From IMG/VR virus record IMGVR_UViG_3300046511_000626, positions 1-59,222 of that record: a DNA stretch of 59,222 nt. One strand, 5' to 3'. This document shows, in pieces, positions 30,282 to 37,080 of the stretch. This DNA comes from a virus. Position 1 is the first letter of the stretch; every line of letters starts with the position of its first letter. A model generated the notes under the pieces. That model was given only the letters and a program-made list of their open reading frames with translations. It ran no database searches and was not told the origin of the DNA. A program made the translations under genes and the position numbers.

Positions 30282-30889
30282 AATTTCGGCTCCTTTGCTG
30301 GGCGAACTTTGACTTTCGGATACTTTACCGCATGGATGGCTTCGCGTTCCGTGTGGTGGAGCGCTGCGTTGACGCTGTCGGGCTGCTGCAGGGCATACCC
30401 GAACCGCGCCAGGCCGAACGCATCGGCCATATTGTGATCCAGGATCGGTAATCCGGCTTTCTGAACGCACGCGAGCATGATGTCTTTGTCGGCATTCCCA
30501 TTGCCAGTGACAAATTTCTTAACGGACTTCGGCGAGATTTCAATCGGTACCTGGCCGATCTTGCGAAGGGAATACTTCACGATTCCGCCGAGCTCGTGAA
30601 CGATATCCATGCTCGAGCTGACCGATCCGTGCGAGTACTCCTCGATGATCACCTGGTGGGCGTGCATGGCCCAGGTTAGGATCGGCAAAAGAATATCCTC
30701 CCAGGCGGCAAGCTGCTCCTTGGCGGTGCGGACGGCCAAGGCGCCGTGATATCGAAAACCCTGATTCTCTTGGCAAACGTACTTTCTCCCCGGCAATTGG
30801 ATCCGATCCAGCGAGTCGCGCGTATCGCCGAAACAGAGCATTGCCAGGCCTGTCGCGCGGATGCTCAAATCTATCCCTAAAATATTCAC
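30266..30889 (-). CDS. RuvC-like Holliday junction resolvase
   Basis: A 207-residue RNase H-fold nuclease. Catalytic acids are in place: Asp7 in ILGIDLSIRATGLA, Glu83/84 in VIIEEYSHG, and Asp151/Asp156 in DHNMADAFGLARFG. Phage RuvC-like enzymes resolve branched replication and recombination intermediates before packaging. The last 30 residues are basic. Located with the replication genes, in the operon that also codes for the helicase loader. Confidence 0.85.
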   Translation of the reverse strand: MNILGIDLSIRATGLAMLCFGDTRDSLDRIQLPGRKYVCQENQGFRYHGALAVRTAKEQLAAWEDILLPILTWAMHAHQVIIEEYSHGSVSSSMDIVHELGGIVKYSLRKIGQVPIEISPKSVKKFVTGNGNADKDIMLACVQKAGLPILDHNMADAFGLARFGYALQQPDSVNAALHHTEREAIHAVKYPKVKVRPAKEPKLWEAT

Positions 30890-31317
30890 TTATTCACTTT
30901 CCGCGGCAGTTTGATTTTGAAGCCGGCGGCTTTGGTTAGCATGAGAAACATCGTGCGCAGTTCGGCCCAGAGTTCTTTCTTTTCCGCTTTGCCAGTTTCG
31001 GCGATGGCTGCCTCAAGTTGGTCCATTGTCGCCTGTCCCAAGCCGCGGCGTAGCAATCGATCTTTCATGCCAGGCTTAATGTGTTTTGTTACCTGCTGAC
31101 GCCAGCCTTCGCACACTTTCACGCGTTCCACGTTACCATCGACGTCGAAGGCAAAGCCGCGTCGAATTGCCATCGGCTTGCGCCAGTTCAGCCCGTGGTG
31201 ACAGAAGAACGGCAGCCCGGATAGCGCTGCGACTTGTCCCCGGAATCGATTGTACGGTTCGCGCTCGAAGGTTTCCGATCCTTCCCGAAATGCGCAGGTA
31301 TCACACGGGGAAGCCAT
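30886..31317 (-). CDS. Four-cysteine protein (possible Fe-S or zinc site)
   Basis: A 143-residue protein with CDTCAFREG at residues 5-13, FFCHH near 38-42 and VCEGW near 68-72, a set of four Cys spread like a metal cluster; the remainder is helical and basic. Position between the resolvase and the helicase loader suggests DNA metabolism. Whether it binds zinc or iron-sulphur cannot be decided. Confidence 0.65.
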   Translation of the reverse strand: MASPCDTCAFREGSETFEREPYNRFRGQVAALSGLPFFCHHGLNWRKPMAIRRGFAFDVDGNVERVKVCEGWRQQVTKHIKPGMKDRLLRRGLGQATMDQLEAAIAETGKAEKKELWAELRTMFLMLTKAAGFKIKLPRKVNK

Positions 31318-31318
31318 T

Positions 31319-31642
31319 TCAATCCGCCACCGTGATTTCGTTCAGTTGCCGGCGCGCGCGCGATCGCATCGACTTCGTGACTCCCCAGACCAGAAAGCCG
31401 CGCTTGGTTTTGTTTTTCAGCGGCCAGTTCTTTTCCTGAATTGCGCGGACTTCCTTCTGAATCTCCCAGGGATACAGGTTCGCTTCCGATCCGGCCGCAA
31501 GCAGCTCGCGGATCGGTCGAGCGCGTTCGGCTTCCCAAGCGTCTTCGGTCTTTCGTGCGGCCGTCAGCCGGCGCGTATGGATCATGTTCCGAACCCGCTG
31601 GTTTCCACGCGGTGGTGTCCGTCGATTTGCTCGTTTTCCCAT
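31319..31642 (-). CDS. Basic helical protein, unknown
   Basis: A 107-residue arginine- and lysine-rich protein with a central helix (PIRELLAAGSEANLYPWEIQ) and a basic C-terminal segment (KSMRSRARRQLNEITVAD). Its genes on both sides act in replication, so DNA binding is plausible. No family recognised. Confidence 0.6.
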   Translation of the reverse strand: MGKRANRRTPPRGNQRVRNMIHTRRLTAARKTEDAWEAERARPIRELLAAGSEANLYPWEIQKEVRAIQEKNWPLKNKTKRGFLVWGVTKSMRSRARRQLNEITVAD

Positions 31643-31660
31643 TCAGTTCCCTTTCAATTT

Positions 31661-32368
31661 TTACAATTCGATCACTTCGCAAATATCATCGAACCGCCGA
31701 ACGATTGACGGATGGACTTGGCCGGAGGCTGCCAGTTCTCGAAGGCTCAGATTGCTAGTCACAGTGAGTCCCAGATTTCGTCGGTAGATTGTGTCAATCA
31801 AATCAAAAAGAACTTCGAATTTGAAATCTGTCGCCTTGAATTTATCCACATCGTCAATCAGCAAGTGAAATCGGTCCGCATAGCGGCAACGGTCGCGCAC
31901 CTGACAGAAATACTCGCGGTCCATTTCAGCGTGACGAAGTTCGGTCACAAGTTCCGCCATCGACATGCCCATGCACGGATATTCAATCCGTACCAAATGG
32001 GCATACTGGGCCACCGCAAGGTGTGTCTTGCCTCGAGCGTAGTCGCCGAAGATATAGAAACTGCCAGTGAACCTTCCTGAGACTTTATCGAGGCCTTTCT
32101 GCTGGAGAGCGTCAGTAGGAACATAACTGGCAAATGAGGCTTGGCGAAACCGTGCGGGAATTGCTGCGAGTTTCTGTGTGATAACCCTCTGCTTCTGGCA
32201 TTCACAGCGGCATACTCCCCCGATCATTCGCACATAACCGGTATCCTCGCAGACAGGGCAGTTTGGTTTAGCGTTCTCGTGGCGTGTATGGTTTGGTGAA
32301 CGCTCCGCCGCCGAAGAGATTTGCTCCCGAAGTTTGTCCAGTTCCTTCTCGTTTCCCGTTGGTTCCAT
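31661..32368 (-). CDS. DnaC-like helicase loader (AAA+ ATPase)
   Basis: A 235-residue AAA+ protein that would load the host replicative helicase on phage DNA. An N-terminal zinc site is formed by CPVC (37-40) and CRCEC (53-57). Walker A GDYARGKT is at 108-115 and Walker B HLLIDDVDK at 168-176, followed by the sensor region LTVTSNLSLRELA. The first 34 codons overlap the 3' end of the upstream initiator-like gene in another frame (101 bp). No phage helicase was seen, so it probably recruits host DnaB. Confidence 0.85.
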   Translation of the reverse strand: MEPTGNEKELDKLREQISSAAERSPNHTRHENAKPNCPVCEDTGYVRMIGGVCRCECQKQRVITQKLAAIPARFRQASFASYVPTDALQQKGLDKVSGRFTGSFYIFGDYARGKTHLAVAQYAHLVRIEYPCMGMSMAELVTELRHAEMDREYFCQVRDRCRYADRFHLLIDDVDKFKATDFKFEVLFDLIDTIYRRNLGLTVTSNLSLRELAASGQVHPSIVRRFDDICEVIEL

Positions 32369-33062
32369 TTCCGTTTCCTCCTCCGTCTCGTTCCCACCAG
32401 TTCAGGATCGACAAATACGCTTTCCGATTTCGCAGCTTCGGAGGCGGTAGTCCGGTTTTGGGATTCTTGGCTTCCTCGATCCAACGGTCAAACCTGGCAA
32501 TGTAACTGTTAAGATTTCCGTTCAGTTTGGCAGTGAGTTTGGCGTGCTCTTCCGCTAGCAGTTTGCAATTCCCGAATTCCCCGTGAGCAATATATATATT
32601 CTCTACTCTACTCTCCTCTACTCTACTCTCCTCTACTCTCGCGAGCGCGCGAGGGCTATTACCTTGCTCGTCATCTGCTAGCACGAAGATGGCAGGTTTC
32701 AACCCGCTAGCATCTTGCTCCACAAGTTCAATGTAACCCATAGCAGTAAGAGTTTTCAATGAGATAGGCCGGGTGAGGCTGAGTCTCTGTTTGATCCAGG
32801 AAGGCCGGTACGGGATGAGGTTGTCGGTCTCGCTGGCAAGTAGGTAGAGTCCCAGCAAGTGCCACCGGTCACCCTCGGAGAGCTCTAAAATGCGCCAGTC
32901 GGCCAGTAGTGAACGGTGTAATTTGATCCAGGGAGGGTTCCGGTCGTGGTAATGCTGAAGCTTTTCGAAGTCGATAACTCGGATGAACTGCGCCAACAAG
33001 CACCGTCTTTCACGCCGTCTGAATTGGGATGCTGGGGGGACAAGCCCGACGGTGGAAGGCAT
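32268..33062 (-). CDS. Replication initiator/DnaD-like protein
   Basis: A 264-residue protein upstream of the helicase loader, the usual place for a phage initiator of the lambda O/DnaD group. The first domain is winged-helix-like (HDRNPPWIKLHRSLLADWRI, WHLLGLYLLASETDNL, LTRPISLKTLTAMGYIEL). A linker of tandem EESRV units follows, then a helical part ending with NRKAYLSILNWWERDG and a Gly/Asn-rich tail. The ATG at 33062 has a weak ribosome site; a downstream TTG is an alternative. Confidence 0.6.
   Translation of the reverse strand: MPSTVGLVPPASQFRRRERRCLLAQFIRVIDFEKLQHYHDRNPPWIKLHRSLLADWRILELSEGDRWHLLGLYLLASETDNLIPYRPSWIKQRLSLTRPISLKTLTAMGYIELVEQDASGLKPAIFVLADDEQGNSPRALARVEESRVEESRVENIYIAHGEFGNCKLLAEEHAKLTAKLNGNLNSYIARFDRWIEEAKNPKTGLPPPKLRNRKAYLSILNWWERDGGGNGNGTNGKREGTGQTSGANLFGGGAFTKPYTPRER
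32600..32640. repeat. 15-bp tandem repeat in the initiator gene
   Basis: TCTACTCTACTCTCC occurs about two and a half times (minus-strand codons for EESRV). It is next to a short AT palindrome, AATATATATATT. A repeat inside an initiator gene may mark a linker of variable length or, by analogy with lambda, a replication origin; only the repeat itself is seen. Confidence 0.7.
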
Positions 33063-33102
33063 CTATTCAAGAGCGACCTGAATACCGCCCCCCAGCGAGG
33101 GG

Positions 33103-33131
33103 ATTCTCTACCCCTCGCCGGGGACTGTCAA
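33103..33131 (-). promoter_or_regulatory. Promoter for the replication block with overlapping palindrome
   Basis: TTGACA (33131-33126 on the minus strand), a 17-bp spacer, and GAGAAT (33108-33103) make a good sigma70-type promoter facing the initiator gene at 33062. A perfect 8-bp inverted repeat GCGAGGGG/CCCCTCGC (33095-33102, 33111-33118) flanks the -10, so a regulator may bind there. Confidence 0.5.
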
Positions 33132-33138
33132 CAGGATT

Positions 33139-33648
33139 CTACGGAGCGTCGTTAACTTCGAGGGTCAAATTGAGATCGATTCGGAGAGTATTGGAGATAA
33201 TCGGCCAGTTGGCGCCACTGGCACGCCGGATCAGCAAACTGTTGGATCCTTGGGAGGCAATGACATAACAGGTTTCCCATACGCCGGCGTTTCCGTTGTC
33301 GGTTGCCATCAGGGCGGCCGATGTGACGGTCCGGCCAGCGGTACGTCCCTCCGGAATCTTAACGGTGATAAATGCGCTGGCCGGCGCGCCGGAAGTCGAC
33401 GAGTTGAGGATATCCACCATGAGATGCAGCTGCTTGTTGTCGTCGACGTTGTAACGGTAAGTATTCTGGGTACCGACGGCAAATGTCATTCCGGCGGTTG
33501 CGCCGAAATTAGTGGAATCGTAGGGAACCGTGGTGTAGGCACCGGTACCCAGAGTTGCGTGGACCGGGCGGTCGGCAAACTGAAACAAACCGATAGTTAC
33601 AGCAACGAGCATCAGCAAGACAAGAGCGCGTGGAAAGTGAAGCATCAT
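33139..33648 (-). CDS. Exported paralogue of the small virion-type proteins
   Basis: A 169-residue protein with a signal peptide (ALVLLMLVAVTIGLFQFADR, cleavage near PVHA-T) followed by a domain related to the proteins at 169-570 and 595-1014: TVPYDSTNFGATAGMTFAVG is the same block as VPYDPNNFAATASMTWSV. Later strands also correspond (AFITVKIPEGRTAGRTVTSA). So one family occurs twice in the late operon without and once here with an export signal. Confidence 0.75.
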   Translation of the reverse strand: MMLHFPRALVLLMLVAVTIGLFQFADRPVHATLGTGAYTTVPYDSTNFGATAGMTFAVGTQNTYRYNVDDNKQLHLMVDILNSSTSGAPASAFITVKIPEGRTAGRTVTSAALMATDNGNAGVWETCYVIASQGSNSLLIRRASGANWPIISNTLRIDLNLTLEVNDAP

Positions 33649-33672
33649 GTAATCTCCTTTGAATTGAACCTG

Positions 33673-34038
33673 TTAATTGACTGAACCACTACTCGGGCTC
33701 GCTAGTATTGCCCGAATCTTTTCGATATCTGGAAGTAAATCCTTCGCCAGCGCGAACGCCAGCCACGCCTTGGAGACCACTTCCCCTGGCGAGTCGCCCG
33801 GATGACAGCCGCGGAACTGACCGTCGGCCATACACGCACACAGCTTCCAGGCGCACGGCTCGGAATTCTCCTGGGGCTGATAGAGTCGCGATCCCTTGGG
33901 CAGTTCCCGGAATAGGATCGGCCAACTTTCGTCGCTATACCAGTCGCGCGTACAGCACACGCACACACAATCATGCTTATGGTGTTCGGTGCCGCGCAGC
34001 TGTGAAATCTGGCGGCTGATTCGTTCCTGAAGTGTCAT
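33673..34038 (-). CDS. Cys-rich protein, unknown
   Basis: A 121-residue protein with CVCVCC near residues 24-29, CAWKLCAC near 62-69 and C-H-P, a dense cysteine cluster that suggests metal binding, followed by a helical end (SKAWLAFALAKDLLPDIEKI). Overlaps the HTH gene by 4 bp, so it is co-expressed with the regulator. Confidence 0.6.
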   Translation of the reverse strand: MTLQERISRQISQLRGTEHHKHDCVCVCCTRDWYSDESWPILFRELPKGSRLYQPQENSEPCAWKLCACMADGQFRGCHPGDSPGEVVSKAWLAFALAKDLLPDIEKIRAILASPSSGSVN

Positions 34039-34238
34039 CGGTCTATCCTCTTGTAAGAAATTCGAAGGATCTTTTCGAGTTCCTCGACGTTCGATAATGT
34101 CGGATCGGTTTCCCCGCCGAGCATCCGGTAAAGCGTTGAAAAGGATATCTTGCAGGTATAGGCCAGATCGGTTACCGATATCCTCTGCCGATCAATTTCA
34201 GACTTAATCGCTTTGATTCTCGGCGAAAGCGTTTTCAT
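34035..34238 (-). CDS. XRE-family HTH regulator
   Basis: A 67-residue Cro/CI-type DNA-binding protein: ISVTDLAYTCKISFSTLYRM followed by LGGETDPTLSNVEELEKIL, the complete five-helix fold without an oligomerisation domain (Cro-sized). It is divergent to the rightward DNA-metabolism operon and shares an 88-bp intergenic region with a palindromic operator. Its own -10 (TATGAT) ends eight bases before the ATG, so its mRNA may be leaderless. Confidence 0.8.
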   Translation of the reverse strand: MKTLSPRIKAIKSEIDRQRISVTDLAYTCKISFSTLYRMLGGETDPTLSNVEELEKILRISYKRIDR

Positions 34239-34246
34239 GGTGCGGC

Positions 34247-34275
34247 ATCATACACAAATTGCGCATTTGCATCTA
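34247..34275 (-). promoter_or_regulatory. Promoter of the leftward HTH gene
   Basis: TATGAT on the minus strand (34252-34247) matches five of six -10 bases and ends eight bases before the ATG at 34238. The -35 position overlaps the palindrome at 34266-34281, so autorepression is likely. Confidence 0.5.
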
Positions 34276-34281
34276 TGCAAA
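34266..34281 (+). promoter_or_regulatory. Operator palindrome TTTGCAT-CT-ATGCAAA
   Basis: A perfect 16-bp inverted repeat (7-bp arms, 2-bp centre), preceded by a related half site TTGCGCA at 34259-34265. It lies between the two divergent promoters, the standard arrangement for a Cro/CI-like switch; the neighbouring XRE protein is the likely ligand. Confidence 0.7.
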
Positions 34282-34289
34282 CTTTATTC

Positions 34290-34318
34290 TTGACGCTTTT
34301 TCAGGTTCCGAGTACTGT
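34290..34318 (+). promoter_or_regulatory. Promoter of the rightward metabolism operon
   Basis: TTGACG (34290-34295), 17-bp spacer, TACTGT (34313-34318). The -10 ends eight bases before the ATG of the first gene, which has no Shine-Dalgarno, so transcription probably starts at or next to the A of the ATG. Confidence 0.6.
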
Positions 34319-34326
34319 TCCGGTCC

Positions 34327-34509
34327 ATGCCGACGGAAAAAGAGCCGCTGAATATTCTGCTGACTGTCGACGATGACGTCCGGATGGACCACAAGCTACC
34401 GCTGGATCCGTTTCCGCATTCAATTCCCCATCAGGACGAAAGCGGGATGCGGGAGCTCTGGGCGGCCGAGGCTTACGATCGAACTTTTGCCAGAATGTGG
34501 GGTTTCTAA
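34327..34509 (+). CDS. First gene of the rightward operon, leaderless candidate
   Basis: A 60-residue acidic protein (NILLTVDDDVRMDHKLPLDP). The ATG is eight bases past the -10, with no ribosome site. The TAA overlaps the next ATG (TAATG). Function unknown. Confidence 0.6.
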   Translation: MPTEKEPLNILLTVDDDVRMDHKLPLDPFPHSIPHQDESGMRELWAAEAYDRTFARMWGF

Positions 34510-34802
34510 TGGGTCACGACGAGCCGATTCATCCGCCAGAAGCACGGTATCTAGGCGACAGCGTCTACATCGAGTTTGATGGTTACAGCGTGATCCTCAC
34601 CACCAACAACGGCTATCCGGACGATCCGCGCAACAGGATCGCCCTGGAACCTGAAGTCCTGCACAATTTCAAACAATGGGAAAAGCAACTGAGCACATTC
34701 ATCCGGGAATACATCAGAAGGCAGGATCGAGAACCAGGAGTTGTCGATGTAACGCCAATGCCACCGAGCAAAGAGGAGAACGATGTCACGAACGAAGGCT
34801 GA
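34509..34802 (+). CDS. Small phage protein of the YLGDSVYIEFDGY type
   Basis: A 97-residue protein with YLGDSVYIEFDGYSVILTTN near residue 13, then NRIALEPEVLHNFKQW. I recall this strand pattern ([YL]GD-[GS]-V-Y-x-E-F-D-G-Y) from small phage proteins of unknown function. It overlaps the next gene by 20 bp. Confidence 0.7.
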   Translation: MGHDEPIHPPEARYLGDSVYIEFDGYSVILTTNNGYPDDPRNRIALEPEVLHNFKQWEKQLSTFIREYIRRQDREPGVVDVTPMPPSKEENDVTNEG

Positions 34803-34950
34803 TCCGATTCAAAAACTGAAAGACACCATCATTCAACTGCCGGCAGAGGCAATGGAAAAACTGTATCTCTGGCTGCAAGCGGTTCGAGATGTCAACATTG
34901 AGAACGCGCGGCGCGAAGCTGCCAAAAAGAAAGAAGGTTCCACCACATGA
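34783..34950 (+). CDS. Small helical protein
   Basis: A 55-residue helical, charged protein (QLPAEAMEKLYLWLQAVRDV) with AGGAG four bases before its ATG. The stop overlaps the start of the following annealing-protein candidate. Confidence 0.6.
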   Translation: MSRTKADPIQKLKDTIIQLPAEAMEKLYLWLQAVRDVNIENARREAAKKKEGSTT

Positions 34951-35810
34951 GTCAAGAAGATCCAAACGCCAAACGCGTTGAAGCCGAGGTCGTTCCGCCG
35001 GATACATCGATTGCCACCACACAGGCGGCCACGGTCGAACAGCTCGCACAAACCGAGGAAGGCCTTGTCGTACTCGAGCGCGGCATTGAAATCATGAAAG
35101 TGCTGCGTGCGGCATCGATCGCCCTGACTTATCCGCACGACTGGGTTCTGTTCAAGGCCGATGACCGGATTACCGGCTACTGCCAGGATGCCGGCTGCCA
35201 ACGGTTCTCCGATATCTGGGGAATCGAAATTTACAATCTGGGGGAATGGCTTCGCGCAGAAGATCCGGACGACAAGACATTCTCCTGGACGATCACCGGC
35301 GACGGTATGTCGAAGCGTACCGGCCAGATTGTGACCGGAATCAGCGGGACGCGCTATTCCTACGAGGACTTCATCACCAAACGTCGACTTCCGCGGCTGC
35401 AGGTAGAAACCGAAGTGAAGAAAGCCGCACGTGCCAACTTGCATGGAAGCATTGTGCGTGAGCTCGCGGGTATGAAGTCCGTTCCAATGGAAGAACTGGA
35501 CAACATCTGGAAAGTTGCCGGAATGGGCGAATACAAGACGACAAAGCTCTCTCCAAAAGGGCGTGGGTTTGGTACCGCTGACGAACGCGCTGGCGGATCC
35601 AGCGACAAGAACGGCGGAGTCGATGTGCAGGACATTCCGTTCTGTTCGTTCTGCGAGCCTCCGGAACGGCTGGTATTCCGGCCCGAGAAGAAATTCTGGG
35701 GCTGCCGCAACTACAAGAAGCACGAATCCGACAAAATGATCATCCAGCACGACGTTCTACTGAAACAGATTGCCGATCGTAAAGCGAAGGCCGGCGATGC
35801 CCAAGCCTGA
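34947..35810 (+). CDS. Candidate single-strand annealing/recombination protein
   Basis: A 287-residue protein. After a disordered start, residues 45-195 form an alpha/beta domain with YPHDWVLFKADDRITGYCQD, TITGDGMSKRTGQIVTGISG, and a final helical KAARANLHGSIVRELAGM segment; the C-terminus has a zinc ribbon (CSFCEPPERL then KKFWGCRNY). A basic-strand domain followed by KAA-x-x-N-x-x-x-x-[AG]-[IV] helices, encoded beside a RecB/Cas4-like nuclease, recalls phage recombinase pairs. No signature was certain; an unrelated nucleic-acid-binding role is possible. Confidence 0.4.
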   Translation: MSQEDPNAKRVEAEVVPPDTSIATTQAATVEQLAQTEEGLVVLERGIEIMKVLRAASIALTYPHDWVLFKADDRITGYCQDAGCQRFSDIWGIEIYNLGEWLRAEDPDDKTFSWTITGDGMSKRTGQIVTGISGTRYSYEDFITKRRLPRLQVETEVKKAARANLHGSIVRELAGMKSVPMEELDNIWKVAGMGEYKTTKLSPKGRGFGTADERAGGSSDKNGGVDVQDIPFCSFCEPPERLVFRPEKKFWGCRNYKKHESDKMIIQHDVLLKQIADRKAKAGDAQA

Positions 35811-36057
35811 CGGTGGTCCAGCGTTTCCAAAGCCGGATGTGATCTGGAACGGTGACTATGTATACGGTCCGTTCGGAATGTCTCTCCGGCAATGGTACGC
35901 CGGGATGGCCATGCAGTCGATCTTCGGTGGGATCGGCGCCCAGATTGTTGCGAATCGGGACTCGCGGTACGACGAGACGAACTGGGCTGAAGTCGTGGCG
36001 AAGAATTCCTTCGAAATGGCCGACGCGATGATCGCCGAAAGTGAGAAGAACGTATGA
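35797..36057 (+). CDS. Small phage protein with GGPAFP and YG(P)xGMSLRxW motifs
   Basis: An 86-residue protein, MPKPDGGPAFPKPDV, then YGPFGMSLRQWYAGMAMQSI and a helical end (FEMADAMIAESEKNV). This pattern, GGPAFP followed by GMS-x-R-[DQ]-[WY], is widespread in tailed phages, function unknown. Start at ATG 35797, 14 bp inside the end of the preceding gene. Confidence 0.75.
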   Translation: MPKPDGGPAFPKPDVIWNGDYVYGPFGMSLRQWYAGMAMQSIFGGIGAQIVANRDSRYDETNWAEVVAKNSFEMADAMIAESEKNV

Positions 36058-36563
36058 CCCTCGATCAACACATCGCCAGACACCAGATGCTGCACCGATC
36101 TTTCGACGAGCTGGTCGCCGACTTCATCATGCAGAACGACGGCAAGATGTTTACCAATACAACGCTGCTGGAGCTGGTCGAGTGGTCCTTCCAACAGACT
36201 AAGTTCCCCACGCTGGCCAACGGTACAGTGTACGAGGAAAATCTGACCGAAGGGGACCAGTGTCCCTATGCTGGCTGCAAGGGCCGGATGGGATTCCAGC
36301 CTGTCGAGAACTGCTCCTGCCACGTGAATCCGCCGTGTGGCGCCTGTGTCGACAATCCCCTCGTTTGCTTGGCGTGCGGCTGGACGCTGGGCGAACCCAA
36401 TGGTCCGCCGTCACTCCTCGAGGTTTGCAAGAAGACCCTCGAGTTCTTCCACAAAGTGCGCGCCGAGGAAGGCGATCCCCTCCGGCCGCTGCAGGACCGG
36501 TTTCACGGACCGATACGGGAACTGCTGGAAACGGCGATCGCCAGAGAAGAGGGCAAATCATGA
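36054..36563 (+). CDS. Cys-rich (zinc-binding) protein
   Basis: A 169-residue protein: a helical N-terminus (RSFDELVADFIMQNDGKMF), then CPYAGC, CSCHVNPPCGAC and CLACG in residues 70-118, probably two zinc sites, and a helical end. Overlaps neighbours by 4 bp. Role unknown. Confidence 0.65.
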   Translation: MTLDQHIARHQMLHRSFDELVADFIMQNDGKMFTNTTLLELVEWSFQQTKFPTLANGTVYEENLTEGDQCPYAGCKGRMGFQPVENCSCHVNPPCGACVDNPLVCLACGWTLGEPNGPPSLLEVCKKTLEFFHKVRAEEGDPLRPLQDRFHGPIRELLETAIAREEGKS

Positions 36564-36874
36564 GCGCGACTGAACCGAAGTACGCGCCGGAAGAATTTAT
36601 GGAGTATTTCCGATCCAACTACCCCGGCCCGAACACGATCATCCATAGTCCTGATTGGCACGCACCGAAGATTTATCGCGCCGCGCTTCATGCAAGCGGT
36701 CATCGAGAACTTCTGGAATCGCTGGAAGCCATCATGGGTGGGTTTGAGTCTGGAATGTTCGTCCGAGATGTCAGCAAGGATTCCGATCCGAACTGGTCTC
36801 TGGAAATGATGAAATTGGTTCAGATGCTGGGAAAAGCCAAAGCCGCGATTGCGAAAGCAAAAGGAGAAGCGTGA
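36560..36874 (+). CDS. Unknown protein
   Basis: A 104-residue protein with a helical second half (RELLESLEAIMGGFESGMF, MMKLVQMLGKAKAAIAKAKG). ATG 36560 overlaps the previous stop. A longer frame upstream lies over the previous gene and is rejected. Confidence 0.6.
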   Translation: MSATEPKYAPEEFMEYFRSNYPGPNTIIHSPDWHAPKIYRAALHASGHRELLESLEAIMGGFESGMFVRDVSKDSDPNWSLEMMKLVQMLGKAKAAIAKAKGEA

Positions 36875-37080
36875 GCGCAAGTAATCTCGTTAACCTGCAA
36901 AAAGCGGTAGACGATATCGAATCCCTGCTGGATGAGAAGGACCGCCGAATCGCTGAACTGGAAACTGCCGAAGGAAAATGGGAAAAGAGCGAGAAGGATT
37001 ACGAGCGTCTCGTTGAACAGTACGAGCGGGAAATCGAAAACCTCAAATTGGAGCTAAAGGAAGCCAATGAGCACGACTGA
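36871..37080 (+). CDS. Coiled-coil small protein
   Basis: A 69-residue protein starting at GTG with a coiled coil over most of its length (KAVDDIESLLDEKDRRIAEL, YEREIENLKLELKEANE). Likely dimeric. It ends 14 bp inside the nuclease gene, so the two may be made in a fixed ratio. Confidence 0.6.
   Translation: MSASNLVNLQKAVDDIESLLDEKDRRIAELETAEGKWEKSEKDYERLVEQYEREIENLKLELKEANEHD

Noticed and set aside
30282-30470. Upstream extension of the exported protein at 29820
   Set aside because: It would hide the signal peptide, and lies over the resolvase catalytic region; AAAGGAG supports ATG 30281.
34833-35750. 305-codon minus-strand frame
   Set aside because: Antisense to the annealing-protein candidate; lacks an initiation signal and any motif.
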